From the NCBI GenBank assembly GCA_951799445.1, contig OX637296.1, forward strand, positions 3,968,001 through 4,032,000: a stretch of DNA of 64,000 nt, written 5' to 3'. Position numbers and translations under genes: made by a program. Under the pieces are notes generated by a model, which searched no databases, was not told the origin of the DNA, and saw nothing but the letters and a program-made list of their open reading frames with translations. Position 1 is the stretch's first letter; each line of letters begins with the position of its first letter. Below are positions 22,901-34,435 of the stretch, piece after piece. Source of the DNA: Pseudisothecium myosuroides (Eukaryota > Streptophyta > Bryopsida > Hypnales > Lembophyllaceae).

Positions 22901-23408
22901 GATGATCGCTTCTCTTCAAAAACAAAAAAAACGTTCAACTCCTCCGATTCTTTTCCCCCCGAGAAAAAACACGATGCGAGCGGGGTTAGTAGTGAAAGCG
23001 ACCCGCAAAAGAGCGCGAAAGCAAAAGACAGAGGCTACGGAGATTAGCTCTAGGGCGATATCGAGCGCGGTATTAAGCGCGGTCAAAGCTCAAGGAGAAC
23101 AGGAAGAAGGAGAACGAGAACGAGGACCAGCAGTAGCAGATGCGAGGAACAACAAGCGGCCCGAAGACGCCATCGCCATCGCCAAACTGCGTGCGGGGAG
23201 CTCCCTGGCACTGGGCTGGAGCCCGCCAATGCCCGTCGCCTCGACAGTTCCGGGAACACGAAGCCGTGGGGACGGAGGACAGTTCCCGGTGGAACATCGG
23301 GTCGGGCGAGGAGCGCCCGGGCGGGGAGCGCGGGACCGCGGGCCAACGGTATACTGGGCGCGGGAGGCCCGTCCCGTCACCCCACCTGAGTAGATATTGG
23401 GGCGCGGG
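22901..23408. other. GC- and CpG-rich segment upstream of the kinase gene
   Basis: A locally GC-rich block with many CG dinucleotides stands out from the AT-rich flanks. Open frames occur on both strands but none has a recognisable domain, and they read as Arg/Gly/Pro-rich low complexity. It could be an unmethylated promoter-proximal island or an old non-coding first exon; the sequence alone does not decide. Confidence 0.4.
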
Positions 23409-23512
23409 AACTTCATGGGAGCGTGTCGGGCACTCTAGGGAACGGTATTGGGAACGTGGGAACCCGATGAGAGCGTGTCGGGCACTCTAGGGAACGTGTT
23501 TGGGAACATGGG
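23409..23512. repeat. 52-bp tandem repeat, two copies
   Basis: The unit contains GAGCGTGTCGGGCACTCTAG followed by GGAACG and a GGGAACRTGGGAAC tail. Copies are 23409-23460 and 23461-23512, with a few substitutions. Confidence 0.85.
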
Positions 23513-23610
23513 AACTGGACTTGGGGAACATGGGGGGAGCGTCCCTGTGTTCCCGTGGATGCATGTGAGGGCATGTTCCCAGTGGCAGGAAGGGGGTTTG
23601 ATACCTTGTT

Positions 23611-23716
23611 GGGAGGGGTAACTTAGAGAGCATTAAAAGTTACTTTTGGGAGGGGTAGAGAGCATTAAAAGTTACTTTCGGGAGGGGCAGATAGCATTTA
23701 AAGTTACTTTTGGGGG
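23611..23716. repeat. 32-bp minisatellite, three copies
   Basis: The units start GGGAGGGG and contain AGAGCATTAAAAGTTACTTT. They run 23611-23647 (with five extra bases), 23648-23679 and 23680-23711, then break off in a G run. Confidence 0.88.
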
Positions 23717-24768
23717 GTCGCAGATCCGTGATAGACTTTCCCGTGCCGGCGCAGGTTGAGGGGCATTGGGGCTCGGGTTTCTGGAGGTTAGTGACCGGCC
23801 TCATTATTTACTAGACGGTTGCAGCGTGAAGTAACGTGCCTCCCCTTTGAGGCGTTCGGTGTTTAGTGCTTCCTGCTTATTAGAATATTTCATACTGCAT
23901 GCACTTCCCTACGTTAGGGTCAGATTTGTTAAACAATAATTCAAAATGTAACTAAATAGGGCATCTAATGAAATATTCAGAAATTATAATGCGACATAAT
24001 TGAATAGTGTAGTAGATATTAATGAAAATAATCTTAATCCTAAGAAAAAATCACGATGTCAAAGCCATAAATACCAATAAAGCCTTGAATATCTGGTAGA
24101 GTACTACTACAAGTCACAGAATATTTTGAACCGTGTTAAAGGTCACAAAATATTCTAAACCCTAGAAAACAAACTTCCAAAAATTATAAATTAAGTTAAT
24201 CAATGGACGAAACAAAGCTTGTGCACCCTTCCTTGCAAAGAGCTTTCTAGCAGTACCAAGAATGCAATTGGGGGAGAAATAGATTAGGAAATCTCACTGT
24301 AACAAATAAACTAAACTAACAAACAACCTTAACTTAAGGTATGGATTTGCAAGTCTTGTTTAGTAGTACAATTGTTGCATTTTGGAGTACACCTAATTGA
24401 GTCCATCCAAATAAGCATTGTTTTTTATATTAAATTGACTAAGTTTCATTTAGATCTTGTTGGAGGTTTAAAAAAAAATATTATGAATTTTCTTATTAAA
24501 GATCTTTTGGACACTGGATGAATAAAGGATGAATTTACAAAGTGTTGGAAATAGATGTATCTGAAACCAACCCTAGACGCTTTCGAAGAGAGGGAGTATA
24601 TTTGACGCAAGAATTTGTAGGGATTGGTTTAAAAAAGGGGACACAATTAGGTGCAATTGTCTTCAAAATTGTCTTGGATTGGAACAGAGTTATTGCGGAC
24701 TATAGAATAATTGTTATGGATTGTAGTAGAATTGTCATGTTTTTCTAGATTGATTTACATATTGGGCT
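23717..24768. other. Spacer
   Basis: AT-rich from about 23880 onward. A 68-codon plus-strand ORF at 24542-24748 has no recognisable domain and sits just outside the large inverted repeat. Nothing else is supportable. Confidence 0.5.
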
Positions 24769-26645
24769 TACTACTTCCTTTGCTTGCCTTGTATCCAAAA
24801 CTATGTCCTCGAGTTTCTGAAATTTGTGTTTGTGATTTATGGTCCAATCAACGTCTCATCGATGAAGAGGTGATGTAAGCTTCCAAGTACACAATTCATA
24901 TGATGTATGTATACTACCTAGGTTGATTTCATGACTGGATGTTGCATTGCATGAAGCTTGCTAACCTTCGTCATCTTTTCACGACACACTTAATATATGT
25001 ATATGGATAGAAGCATTAGGGGCTAGAATTATACGAATTAATCTAAAACCAATAATAAAAAATCTGATGTCATATTTGTAGGGAAGGCAATTTGTGGTGC
25101 CTCCAGCTTGTTTACACAAGCTATACAAGATTCAATTCATCATTGTTGGAAACATCTAAGAGAATACGATAATCATCCAAGATATCAATCACAATGTATC
25201 TTGTAGGCCTCATGATTCTCAAAAGGGATGTTGTAAGCATATGAGATGTAGTTAGATTGGTTCAAATCCAACGTAGGCGATGAGCATAAGAATCCAAAGT
25301 TGCAGCATCTACAGAGGTTGGAGGGCCTAGAAATTGATGAATATAGTGTCCATCCTTGAAAAACTTTGGCATTGCTTATGGAAGATATTATAGCATTTAA
25401 ATCTAGTTTTATGGCATTGTGTGATTCATCTTTCTTCGAAGTCCCTAGCAAACATTACAAGGATCCTATTCCTCTACAAAGTACACGTGTTGAATTGTCT
25501 CAGCAATGCCAAGATATTGTGGCTTTATTGGGTCCAATAAAAGAGTCATCTATCTCTTCTTCACCTTTTTTTGCCCAACCTATTCATTGGCATCCACCAG
25601 TAGAGGGTATCACCCTAGTACAGCTATTTGCGAGCATTAGTATTGGATTGGCAGCTGTTTTGGATGTTGAAGTCAAGGTCAAGCAGTACATTCATGTGGA
25701 TAACATGGTTACACCTCATCGGGCAACCTGTCATCATATCCGGGGACTTTTGGCTTTGTATCCAAAGTAATTATCCCCTTCTGCCATTCATAGTTGTTTT
25801 AGCAAACTTCTTTGAGATGTCACTCTTATTAGTGATGAATATTTGAAGAGAGTGGTCCACATTGATTTATTCATCGTTGGTTGGCCTTGCTAAGGTCATC
25901 CATGCGCAGGAGCCGGTAGAGGTCTTGGTGATACAATCTAGTCATTTGTAGACTTGCTCTAGCTCACATAGTGGTGATATATCCACCAATCTATTCCACC
26001 AGGATATATTTTTAAGAATGTGCCTCCATTAGGTGATATGATGCCAAAGTTTCTCAAGGATGGACACTATATTCATCATTTTTTAGGCCCTCCAACCTCT
26101 GTAGATGCTGCAACTTTGGATTCTTATGCTCATCGCCTACATTGGATTTGAACCAATCTAGCTACATTTCATATGCTCACAACATCCCTTTCAAGAATCA
26201 TGAGGCCTACAAGATACATTGTAATTGATATCTTGGATGATCATCGTGTTCTCTTAGATGTTTCCAACGATGATGAATTGAATCTTGTGTAGCTTGTGTG
26301 AACAAGCTGGAGGCACCACAAATTGCCTTCCCTACAAATATGACATCAAACTTTTTATTATTGGTTTTAGATTAATTCGTATAATTCTAGCCCCTAATGC
26401 TTCTATTCATGTACATATATTAAGTGTGTTGTGAAAAGATGACGAAGGTTAGCAAGCTTCATGCAATACAACATCCACCTATGAAGTCAAACCTAGGCAG
26501 CACACATACATCATATGATTGTGTACTTGGAAGCTTACATCACCTCTTTGTTGATGAAATGTCGATTGGACCAAAAATCATAGACACAAATTTCAGAAAC
26601 TCCAGAATACAGTTTTGGATACAAGGCAAGCGAATGAAGTAGTCT
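24769..26645. repeat. Large inverted repeat, arms about 604 bp, spacer 668 bp
   Basis: The left arm (24769-25372) and right arm (26041-26645) are reverse complements with scattered substitutions and small indels. Markers include CTTGCCTTGTATCCAAAACT, TGGTGCCTCCAGCTTGTTTA and TGTAGATGCTGCAACTTTGG and their inverses. The spacer 25373-26040 is unique. The right outer edge falls within a few bases of the stop codon of the MPP6-like gene. The arms carry fragments of an open frame that is partly coding-like but interrupted. No terminal motif or target duplication was identified, so it may be a foldback transposon, a failed palindromic duplication, or two opposed copies of one element. Confidence 0.85.
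25366..25770 (+). CDS. Unrecognised ORF in the spacer of the inverted repeat (134 codons)
   Basis: This open frame begins MALLMEDIIAFKSSFM and includes SISSSPFFAQPIHWHPP and DVEVKVKQYIHVDN. Its composition is protein-like, with a mix of hydrophobic and charged residues. It lies almost exactly in the unique spacer between the arms. The frame continues past its stop with further coding-like stretches and more stops, so it may be the remnant of a longer exon or element gene. I recognise no family. It could be a captured gene fragment. Confidence 0.3.
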   Translation: MALLMEDIIAFKSSFMALCDSSFFEVPSKHYKDPIPLQSTRVELSQQCQDIVALLGPIKESSISSSPFFAQPIHWHPPVEGITLVQLFASISIGLAAVLDVEVKVKQYIHVDNMVTPHRATCHHIRGLLALYPK

Positions 26646-27411
26646 AGCGACTTGGTGGCCGTAAGTTCCTCCAATCTGTTTTGGAATTAACATGTTTTGT
26701 CCCATGTTGTTGATGATGTTTGTCAATCTCGTTGTTACCACCTCTTAAGACAGAGAAAGACTTGACCTTTGTAAAAGTAGCTTCTATCTTTGTCACAGTC
26801 AACTTCTCAACCTTCACCATTCCAACCTTCTGCCTCTTTCTTATGGAAATATTTTTAGTGCCATCTACTTCTACATTTCCATGTTTGACGCAGTTCGTAG
26901 AAGCTTGAGGTGTGTTAACTGCTCGTTTCTCCCCCTTACCTTTGCAAGCACTGGTCGCATTCTTTATTTTCTTGCGCCTAGCCAAATATTCCTTATTAAG
27001 CTTATCCACGGCTGGATTGCAATTCCCAAACGACATTCTACCTGTTGTGAAACCTTCAGGTTTGGGGGCACCTTCTAAAATCACCTTACAATCTCTCTCA
27101 GCTCCGGGTATCACCCAATGACAATCATCCGTCAAATCTTCCTTATTAAGTTTATTCACGGCTGGATTGAAAAGCTTGAATGGCATTCTGCTTGTGATAG
27201 CCTCAGGCGGAAGGTTGCCTTTGAAAATCACCTTACATTCTCTCTCAGCTTCGGGTATCACCCAATGACTATCATGATCCATTGTAGTTGAAACAAACTC
27301 TTCCGCCTCTTGTTTCTTCCTCTCATCATCCCTAATTTTTGCCCTCTGCATAAACTTCAATCCTGCCAAACGCTTGGACATTGATTGCTTCACAGTATTA
27401 TCAGCCGCCAT
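26644..27411 (-). CDS. MPHOSPH6: MPP6-like (M-phase phosphoprotein 6) exosome-cofactor protein, intronless, 255 aa
   Basis: The start is the ATG at 27411 (MAADNTVKQSMSKR); in-frame codons upstream lack another ATG. Residues 14-23 (RLAGLKFMQR) match the N-terminal MPP6 signature. Residues 124-139 (GRMSFGNCNPAVDKLN) match the conserved core motif. In this family MPP6 binds the nuclear RNA exosome and aids 5.8S rRNA 3' processing. Oddly, a 49-residue unit is present twice: about 47-95 (HWVIPEAERECKV to RMPFKLFNPAVNKLN) and 96-144 (HWVIPGAERDCKV to GRMSFGNCNPAVDKLN). The first core copy has diverged. The C-terminal half is Lys-rich with no known domain. The single exon suggests a retrocopy, but no poly(A) remnant is seen. 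An inverted pair of AATATTCCAGGG-type segments flanks a T run just upstream (27433-27461 and 27548-27582). The stop is next to the large inverted repeat. Confidence 0.8.
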   Translation of the reverse strand: MAADNTVKQSMSKRLAGLKFMQRAKIRDDERKKQEAEEFVSTTMDHDSHWVIPEAERECKVIFKGNLPPEAITSRMPFKLFNPAVNKLNKEDLTDDCHWVIPGAERDCKVILEGAPKPEGFTTGRMSFGNCNPAVDKLNKEYLARRKKIKNATSACKGKGEKRAVNTPQASTNCVKHGNVEVDGTKNISIRKRQKVGMVKVEKLTVTKIEATFTKVKSFSVLRGGNNEIDKHHQQHGTKHVNSKTDWRNLRPPSR

Positions 27412-29346
27412 GAGTATGATTATCAATCTCTTTCAAATATTCCAGGGTTTTTTTTTTCATTCTGACAGTGCACCATGCAAGAAATGGAGGATGTTCCCTC
27501 CAGATATAGGCCACTGTGCATGTGCCACGACATTGGAGTCTGGCCTCATGAGGCCTAAAAAAAAAACCCTGAAATATTCAACTCAATCACTAAACAAACA
27601 CTTTCCACCACCACACACCAACGTGAACTCTACTCGAGTCAAATGGTATCGCCCAAATCCCCCTTCATCAAATTTTTTAATGAAAATATATGCATAACTT
27701 TGCTATCTCAATATCCAGCCAATAAACCCTAATAGAACTCAAAATTCACAACAGCAAATCCGCCAGCTAGCAACTCTAAGATTCAATGCCAAAACTGGGA
27801 GTGGAAGTGAATTAAAGTAGGGGTCCAAATTAATTGAGCGGAAGTGAATTAGGAAAACTACCAATATGCTTTGTGCTGTTGCCAAAATTGTTGTCCTAAA
27901 ATTTATTTATAAAAGAAAAATCTACAAACAAAGGAAAAGTAAATATGTGAAAGTGAACCTTGGTGGTGCCTCCAAGTTGTTCACAAGATTAGATACAAGT
28001 TCTGTACACATGTAAGGCAAGCTATCTCTCACTCAAAAAAAAGAACCCAAGAGTGCAAATGCAAGAGGAAGTGAAACTTTACTAAAAGGTAAAGTTTCAT
28101 AGTTGAACAATCTTCAACAACAATATACATCTCTCTCAGAACACCTACAAGACTTGATTTGGCAAAGAATGTCAAGTCAAGGGAGCCTCAAAGCTTTAAA
28201 TACCTCACCTTTGTTGACAAAAATAAAATAAAGTAAAAATTAACTTCTATAATTATTCTACATAAAATAAAAGTTCACTTCTACATAAAGTGCCACCTAA
28301 AGTGAAGTCTCAAAATAACCTAAGGTTCCCAAACAAGATTAAACCATTTGACATGGTGCCGCACTTGATGCCATGTCACATGCCACAGTGTAGGCGTTCT
28401 TGCTATGCACAACTTTTTAAACTTTGTAATAGTGGGAAGCATTAATAAAAAAATATCCTATACTTAGAACAAAGAGAAAAGGCGCAATTTCTTGTATACA
28501 GTGATTTTGGTAGGGCAAAATTACTAAAAAAAGCTCTTTATCCAATGTTAATATTCGACACACAAGTCAAAAATATTATTGCAGTAACTATTTTGTATCA
28601 CCTATCTTGTGAAATTATTGAAAAATATTTTTATAATAAGTGGTTAGAAAACAAAGTAAATATATTTTGCATTGGTAGAACGATTGTTTGTACACGCATG
28701 GTGATTGTATGTACAAATGCCAATCTTTATTACTTGTGAAGTATCATATACTCTTGATGAGTGATATTCATTCTCTTTTAAGGTGACATTTATTACCTTT
28801 GAAGTAATATTCATGAACCAAAAAGTACCAAGACTGACTTTTGGACATGGATACAATGAATAAATTAAGCAATTGTATTACTAACTTTGTATTGTAGTTT
28901 TTCCAACATTCTAACTATATCGGTTTGTACTATATAATATTGTAGTTTTTCCAAAATACCAATATATGTCCACATAATGCTATAAAATACACATAGAGGT
29001 AAGAACATTTAATTGTGTCTCTATGTACGCCCCTTTTTTTCAAAACCTCAATTTAGGATAGTCATTTTTTATTTTATGAGCTTTGTGCCACATGAATAAG
29101 AGAAAAAATGATAACTTTAGATTTAGGTTGTACAATGAAGATGGTATATGCATTGTGATGCAATTAGGTGTGCTTACCTTTAGCCCTAGAGCAATGGGCT
29201 AGTCATTATGGAAATCATCCTTTTTGGTATAGTGTAAATCAATTGCTTAAAAAAACCCAAGAGCACTCATTAGATGTCAAACTACTATGCAAGACCTCTC
29301 CTTTTCACAAAAAATTTCAAGGATGAATATCAGCTCTTCTATCTTA
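27412..29346. other. AT-rich spacer upstream of the MPP6-like gene
   Basis: This includes the presumed promoter of the MPP6-like gene, without clear elements. A short segment near 27958-27990 (TGGTGGTGCCTCCAAGTTGT) resembles part of the arms of the inverted repeat at 24.8-26.6 kb, suggesting a related fragment. No gene is seen. Confidence 0.5.
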
Positions 29347-29636
29347 CATTAGAGGAGATTTGAGGCCTCTAGAAGACTACGAGTTCCTAGGGCGTTCCCA
29401 GCCTGAGAACTCTGCCACATGCGCAGTTTGATGTGGCCGAGAGAGTGCCACATCAAATTTATTTATTTTCTAAATTATTTTTTAAAATATTTTTTTTCAC
29501 TTTTGAACTTATTTATTTATTCATTTATTTATTTATTTTAAAATTCTAACAACATTACTACTGGTTCAGAACAGGGGAACTAGGAAAGGAAACATCCCTG
29601 AAATGGCCCTCCGGAGGCCTCACATCTCTTCTAATG
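29347..29636. mobile_element. 290-bp MITE, copy 1 of a two-member family
   Basis: The ends are inverse of each other: CATTAGAGGAGATTTGAGGCC at the left, and CTCACATCTCTTCTAATG at the right. The second copy at 47100-47388 has almost the same length and ends. Inside, TTTGATGTGGC and GCCACATCAAA form an 11-bp hairpin around a 9-base loop. No coding capacity. The target duplication is unclear. Confidence 0.8.
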
Positions 29637-32618
29637 CATAGAAAGATTCTTCGTCATCCATTGGACATTTAGTTTCTATAGCGACACTTCAAGGTTAAAG
29701 TATGTTCTCACTTGACATTAGGAAGGGTCTTAGAGCATGCTATGTCATTCACTCCTATATAAATCCATCAAGCAACGCAAGCCTCCTCAAACAATGATAG
29801 ATTGATGCGCATCAACTTTGATTGATACAAATACAGTGGTCGTTTTCAAGTTAAAACATTTGTTTCAGAAAAGATCCACGCTTAGACCCCAAATCCTAGA
29901 TTCCAATTTTTGGGTCATTGCAAGAAAGGGTATTCAAAAAGTGTAGCGTTTTTTACAGTACTCATTTTTTTTCAGGAGTACTTTAAAATTAGAAAATCAA
30001 TTTTTTAAAAATGTGAAAAAATATGTTTAATGTATATACCTTTAAAAAGAAGGTATCCTAGAAAGGAAAAGCTTAGAAAAATTCTCTAGGTAGGCGAACT
30101 AGAAAAACCCTAAATCTCATGAAAATAGGATTGGTCACTGTAATTTCACATTTTAATTTGTAAAAAATAGGAAAAGCAATTTTTAAAAAACTAAAAATTG
30201 GCCATTTGGAAAGAGTTCATAGTGATGAGATTTCACCAAAAAATCAATTTTAAAACCATCTTCATTGTTCAGAAACTGCGCGCAATGGGAGTGTTGTTTG
30301 CACTCATGTGGAGGACACAAAATAATGTATTTTTAGATTTTTTTGGTAGGAATATGCTTTCCTACTATGCAAATAGACCATAAAAATTTCAGCTCTAGGT
30401 TATTTAATTTGGGGACTCCTAACGTAGTAAAAACCCCTAAACCTTTCATTGTGACAAATTAACAAAAATGATTTTTAAATATAAAATGATTTTTTTTAAT
30501 TTCTAAAAAATAAGGGATTTAATAACCATCAAGTTAGGCATCTCCAATAAAAGTTTCATGTTCAGTGGACTTGTGCTTTAAAAGTTATAGAAGAAAACAA
30601 AAAAGTCACTCCCATTGTGACGGGAAATAGGACCACCCTTTCTTGCAATGACCCTTTCATGCAATGGAGATAATTTTAATTTCAACTCATTGTCATTCAA
30701 TTTGATGATTGCAAAATAAAGTAAATTCCTTTTAAATCGCACCTTATGATTTTTCTATGAAAGATTTTCATAACATTCTTGAATATATATGAAGAGCATT
30801 GTAGCACTACAATCCCTTAACAAGTCTCTGACAAGTTTTTTTTTACTTTTTTTTGCTAAAGTGACCTCAATAATCCAAGAAAAATAAAAATAAAATTGTA
30901 AGAACTAGTTTGAGGCGTGAAAGGGAGAAGGGCTTCTTACTAGTTGTTCAAGAATGTTATGTTGTACAAGGGTGTTCATTGCAAATCTTGATTTTTTAGT
31001 ATTAGAGGATCTTGGAGATGAATTTCAACTAGAGTGGATCCAATACATTATTTTTTCAAATTTTTTGTAAAATTGCCTTCAAAATAAGATGCTCCATAAT
31101 TTCACATCATTCACCAATAATGTACTGAATAGTTGAATCTTTTGACATACAAAAAAATACAATCTATAAAAAACAAAATTTAAAAATAGATAATTTCACC
31201 TTTTTTCTCCCTTCCTTGCTTGTTTTATAATTTGGATGTCATAATTTTTTTTCCCAAGCACGTTTGATGCAAAAATTATATTCCTCCAAAGCTAATAAGT
31301 TTCCTAACCTAAGAAAAAGTTTCAAAACATCATGCCAATAATTGAGATTATATAAACTTGCCTAAACTTTCAAGAATCCCCCAAGGGGACTTTTGTAACT
31401 TTAGAGTTTAATTGAGTTATTTATTTATATTTAAGATTATAGTATTCTCTCTTTGGATTGAACGTGTACAATACTCTTGATTTCAAAATACAGAACATGT
31501 ATATTGGAAATGTGTACAATTGATTATAGCAAATTCTAAAATGTATTTCTATCATTAAATTTTATTTGTACATTTTATTAAAGCTTCCTAGAACTATTGC
31601 TTTTTAGTTCTAATGGATATTAGATCATAGACAAATAAGTTATAATTTTTTGAAATATTTATTGAAATGACATGAAACAAAAATTTACATGTAGATTTGG
31701 ATGATGAACATCCATCTTGAAGATTTGATGCAAAAATTTCAAACCATGAAGTCACTAGAGCCCATCCAAGTTCTCAAAAAAACCAAAGTGACCTCTTTGG
31801 TCTTTTAGGGATTAACAAATATAATTGAGAAATAATTAATGGCACAAATATGTTGCAGGATGGGAAATAACTCCAAGAATATATCACAAGATGGAAATGT
31901 AGAAATTTGATCCTAGTTGATGATAATGTAAATTAAATCTTAAGATTTATATTCAAAAAATAAGTGTAAAGTGGGTCTTTCAATATTTTTAGTATTCTTC
32001 AATGGGTCAATAAAATTTCCAAATTCTTCTTAAAAAGTGAATTAATAGTGAAGAAAAAAATACTAATGGTTCCATTTATTGTTTTTTAATAAAAAAAATT
32101 CAATTTTAGTTCCAATCCAAAGCATTCTTCTAATCTTTTGAATTATATGTTTTTGTACTATTCAATTTTAAAGTTTTTAAATGTATAATTAACAATAATA
32201 TTATATATTATTATCTCAATTCTATTAATAATTGTATTTTTTTGTAGTATGCAATATTGTTAACTCCTAAAGATCCATGTATAAGATTCATGTGTCAAGA
32301 ATTGGCAAAAATCAACACTATCTGAAAAATGCACTAAATAATCTAATTTCACTCATTTTTTAGAAGTTGTTATCAGAGTGTCTTGTATTTGATTAGCACT
32401 AGGGTCACATATAAGAATTTGGAGGTCTAAAAACAATGTATTTGTGAGAACAAAGCTTGCAAAGTAGAACAAAATGTTTTTTTTGCAAGACTACTTGAAC
32501 TTTTGACAATATGGATTTGTTGGGCTTTTGAGGTCTATAACTCAAAATTCCTTTGCAAAAAAGATTTAGAGACTTCAAACTTGAGTAGGACCGTTTTCCT
32601 TTTCTCCACGCTTGTTAT
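29637..32618. other. AT-rich gene desert
   Basis: No supportable gene. At about 31797-31820 the sequence TTTGGTCTTTTAGGGATTAA resembles the right end of the TTAA-target element family, but no matching left end was found. Small ORFs are AT-rich noise. Confidence 0.55.
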
Positions 32619-32698
32619 CTCTTCATTGTCCAACCTTTTGGCTTAGCTATCTTGTATGTGGATCTTTTTTTTAATACAATGAGTTTCTCATCTATTCA
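32619..32698 (+). repeat. LINE/SINE-like 3' tail, copy 2
   Basis: CTCTTCATTGTCCAACC, TTTGGCTTAGCTATC and TTTTTTTAATACAATGAG match the copy at 15221-15307 in order and spacing. Confidence 0.5.
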
Positions 32699-32797
32699 AA
32701 TTTTTTTTTAAATGAAGAAGTTTGACTAGGACCTTTAAATTAGGAAAAAGTAAACAAATTTTCAAGTCATGTATATTTTTTTCAAATATGATCATTA

Positions 32798-33368
32798 CTC
32801 CCTCTGTCCCACTAAAAACCTCCAAATCAAGCAGAATTTTTGTCCCACTAAAAAGCTCCTTTTTGTGTTTTTGATTGTTTAGTGAGTGTTTGTTACATTG
32901 AACAACCTTGTGGGGGCAAGTGAGACAATCAAAAAGCATTCTCATGGCCTTGCAAGCTTGGCCTTGGCGATATGAGACACCTTGTACTAATTTCTTTGTC
33001 AAATAGTAGTGTTGACAGCCTATTTAGTGACTACTTTGGTGCTATTAAAATTTGATCATAAAGTGGGATAGTTTTTTTATTTTTGGATATTTAGGTTGGA
33101 GAACATGTCATTACAATCCCATTGCAGCCACCACCCTTTAAATCATCTAAAATGATAGAGCTAGCAACAATTATAAAATATGTTCAAATATCACACTTTT
33201 GACATGAATTTTGGGTACCTAAATGATAGTGTCTAAGCTTGAGATTTTGCATAGATCTAAGGGATGGGTTATTTATTCTTAAATGAATGTATTTCGGCAC
33301 TTTGATTGAAAATATAGTTAATTTCTTGACGGGAAGAGTTTTGGAGGTTTTTAATGGGACATAGGGAG
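32798..33368. mobile_element. Mariner/Stowaway-like non-autonomous element, 571 bp
   Basis: The left end, CTCCCTCTGTCCCACTAAAA then ACCTCCAAA, is mirrored at the right by TTTTGGAGGTTTTTAATGGG then ACATAGGGAG. These terminal repeats span about 30 bp with two mismatches, and TA flanks both sides. CTCCCTCYGTCCCA is the known end of plant Tc1/mariner-type (Stowaway-related) elements. Part of the terminal repeat (GTCCCACTAAAAAGCTCC) recurs subterminally at about 32843. No transposase is present. Confidence 0.85.
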
Positions 33369-33594
33369 TATAAAAATTAGATTCTCTAAAAGTTTGTTTC
33401 TCCAATTTCACCAAAACAATGAGGAAGAAAAAACAAAATCTAGTACTTCATTTCAGATGGCCAAATTTGTCAAACCTATTTCAGCTTGCAAGGGGATTTA
33501 AAGTTAGTCATATAATTTTTATTTCAAAAATAATTGTAAGAACAGTCATAAATTTTATTAAAAACAAATGAAAACTAGATGAATTTATGTTATG

Positions 33595-33667
<73 letters not shown>
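33595..33667. repeat. (TA)n microsatellite
   Basis: About 70 bp of uninterrupted alternating T and A. Confidence 0.98.
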
Positions 33668-33670
<3 letters not shown>

Positions 33671-33819
33671 CTATACCTATACTTTTATTGATTTTTTTTA
33701 TTTTTAAAAACCAATTTAGATAATAGAATTAAATAATGGATCAGGTTATTATTATTTTTTAAATATTATTAAAGTATATTTTATAATAGCTACATTTAAC
33801 AACAAATTGGAATAGTGAT

Positions 33820-34431
33820 AAGAAAAAAGTTCTAGAGATTCTTGCTTTGGGGGCAATCTAAGGATCTCTTTCAAAAAGTAACTTATAGGATTCATTTTTT
33901 AATGCAATTTTTTTTCAATTTTTCAAAAAAATTGTTTGATAGGGTTAAGATTGCTTTTTGGAACAATCTCACCATTGGTATTATTGTGTTTCAATTCCAT
34001 CTTAGAGCTATTAACAATTTAGTTTTCCATTCAATCTTGAACCTATTTCTATTTAACAATTTTAAAAGAATGAAATTCAAGATTTTTTTTAAAAATTTTC
34101 CCCCTAGACTTTCCACTCAATTTTTCGACACAATTTTATTTTAATTCAAAGTCTATAATGCAAAAAAATTCCACAAATGCCAGTCAAAGTCATCTCAACT
34201 TGTAGGCCAACATTCAGATTTTTTTTTCCTAAATTTGAATGCAAGTATTTTTCAATCTGTATAGCCAAAACTCATGAAATTTTTACTACATGATCTAAAA
34301 CAATTGACATACAAGATCCTATGGTTACATTCTAAAAAATATTTTTTTTTTCTATGTTCTTAGGTGAACACTGCAGAATTGTTAGTTTTGAATTGTTTTT
34401 TAATAGATAAATGACCTTGGGATTCTAGAGA
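33820..34431. repeat. Partial, diverged copy of the TTAA-target element family, copy C
   Basis: It follows the 41.6-kb copy from the segment GGGGGCAATCTAAGGATC through AGGATTCATTTTTTAATGCA and AGATCCTATGGTTACATTC to the right end. The end GATTCTAGAGA is followed by TTAA (34432-34435). The left third is missing. Confidence 0.6.
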
Positions 34432-34435
34432 TTAA

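Noticed and set aside
22896..23490. ORFs on both strands in the GC-rich block
   Set aside because: High GC lowers stop frequency. Several frames are open at once and none has a recognisable motif.
25259..25275. GGTTCAAATCC box-B-like motif
   Set aside because: It has no surrounding cloverleaf and sits within the inverted-repeat arm.
32688..33002. 104-codon minus-strand ORF in the mariner-like element
   Set aside because: No transposase motif is present. It spans the element boundary and is probably chance.
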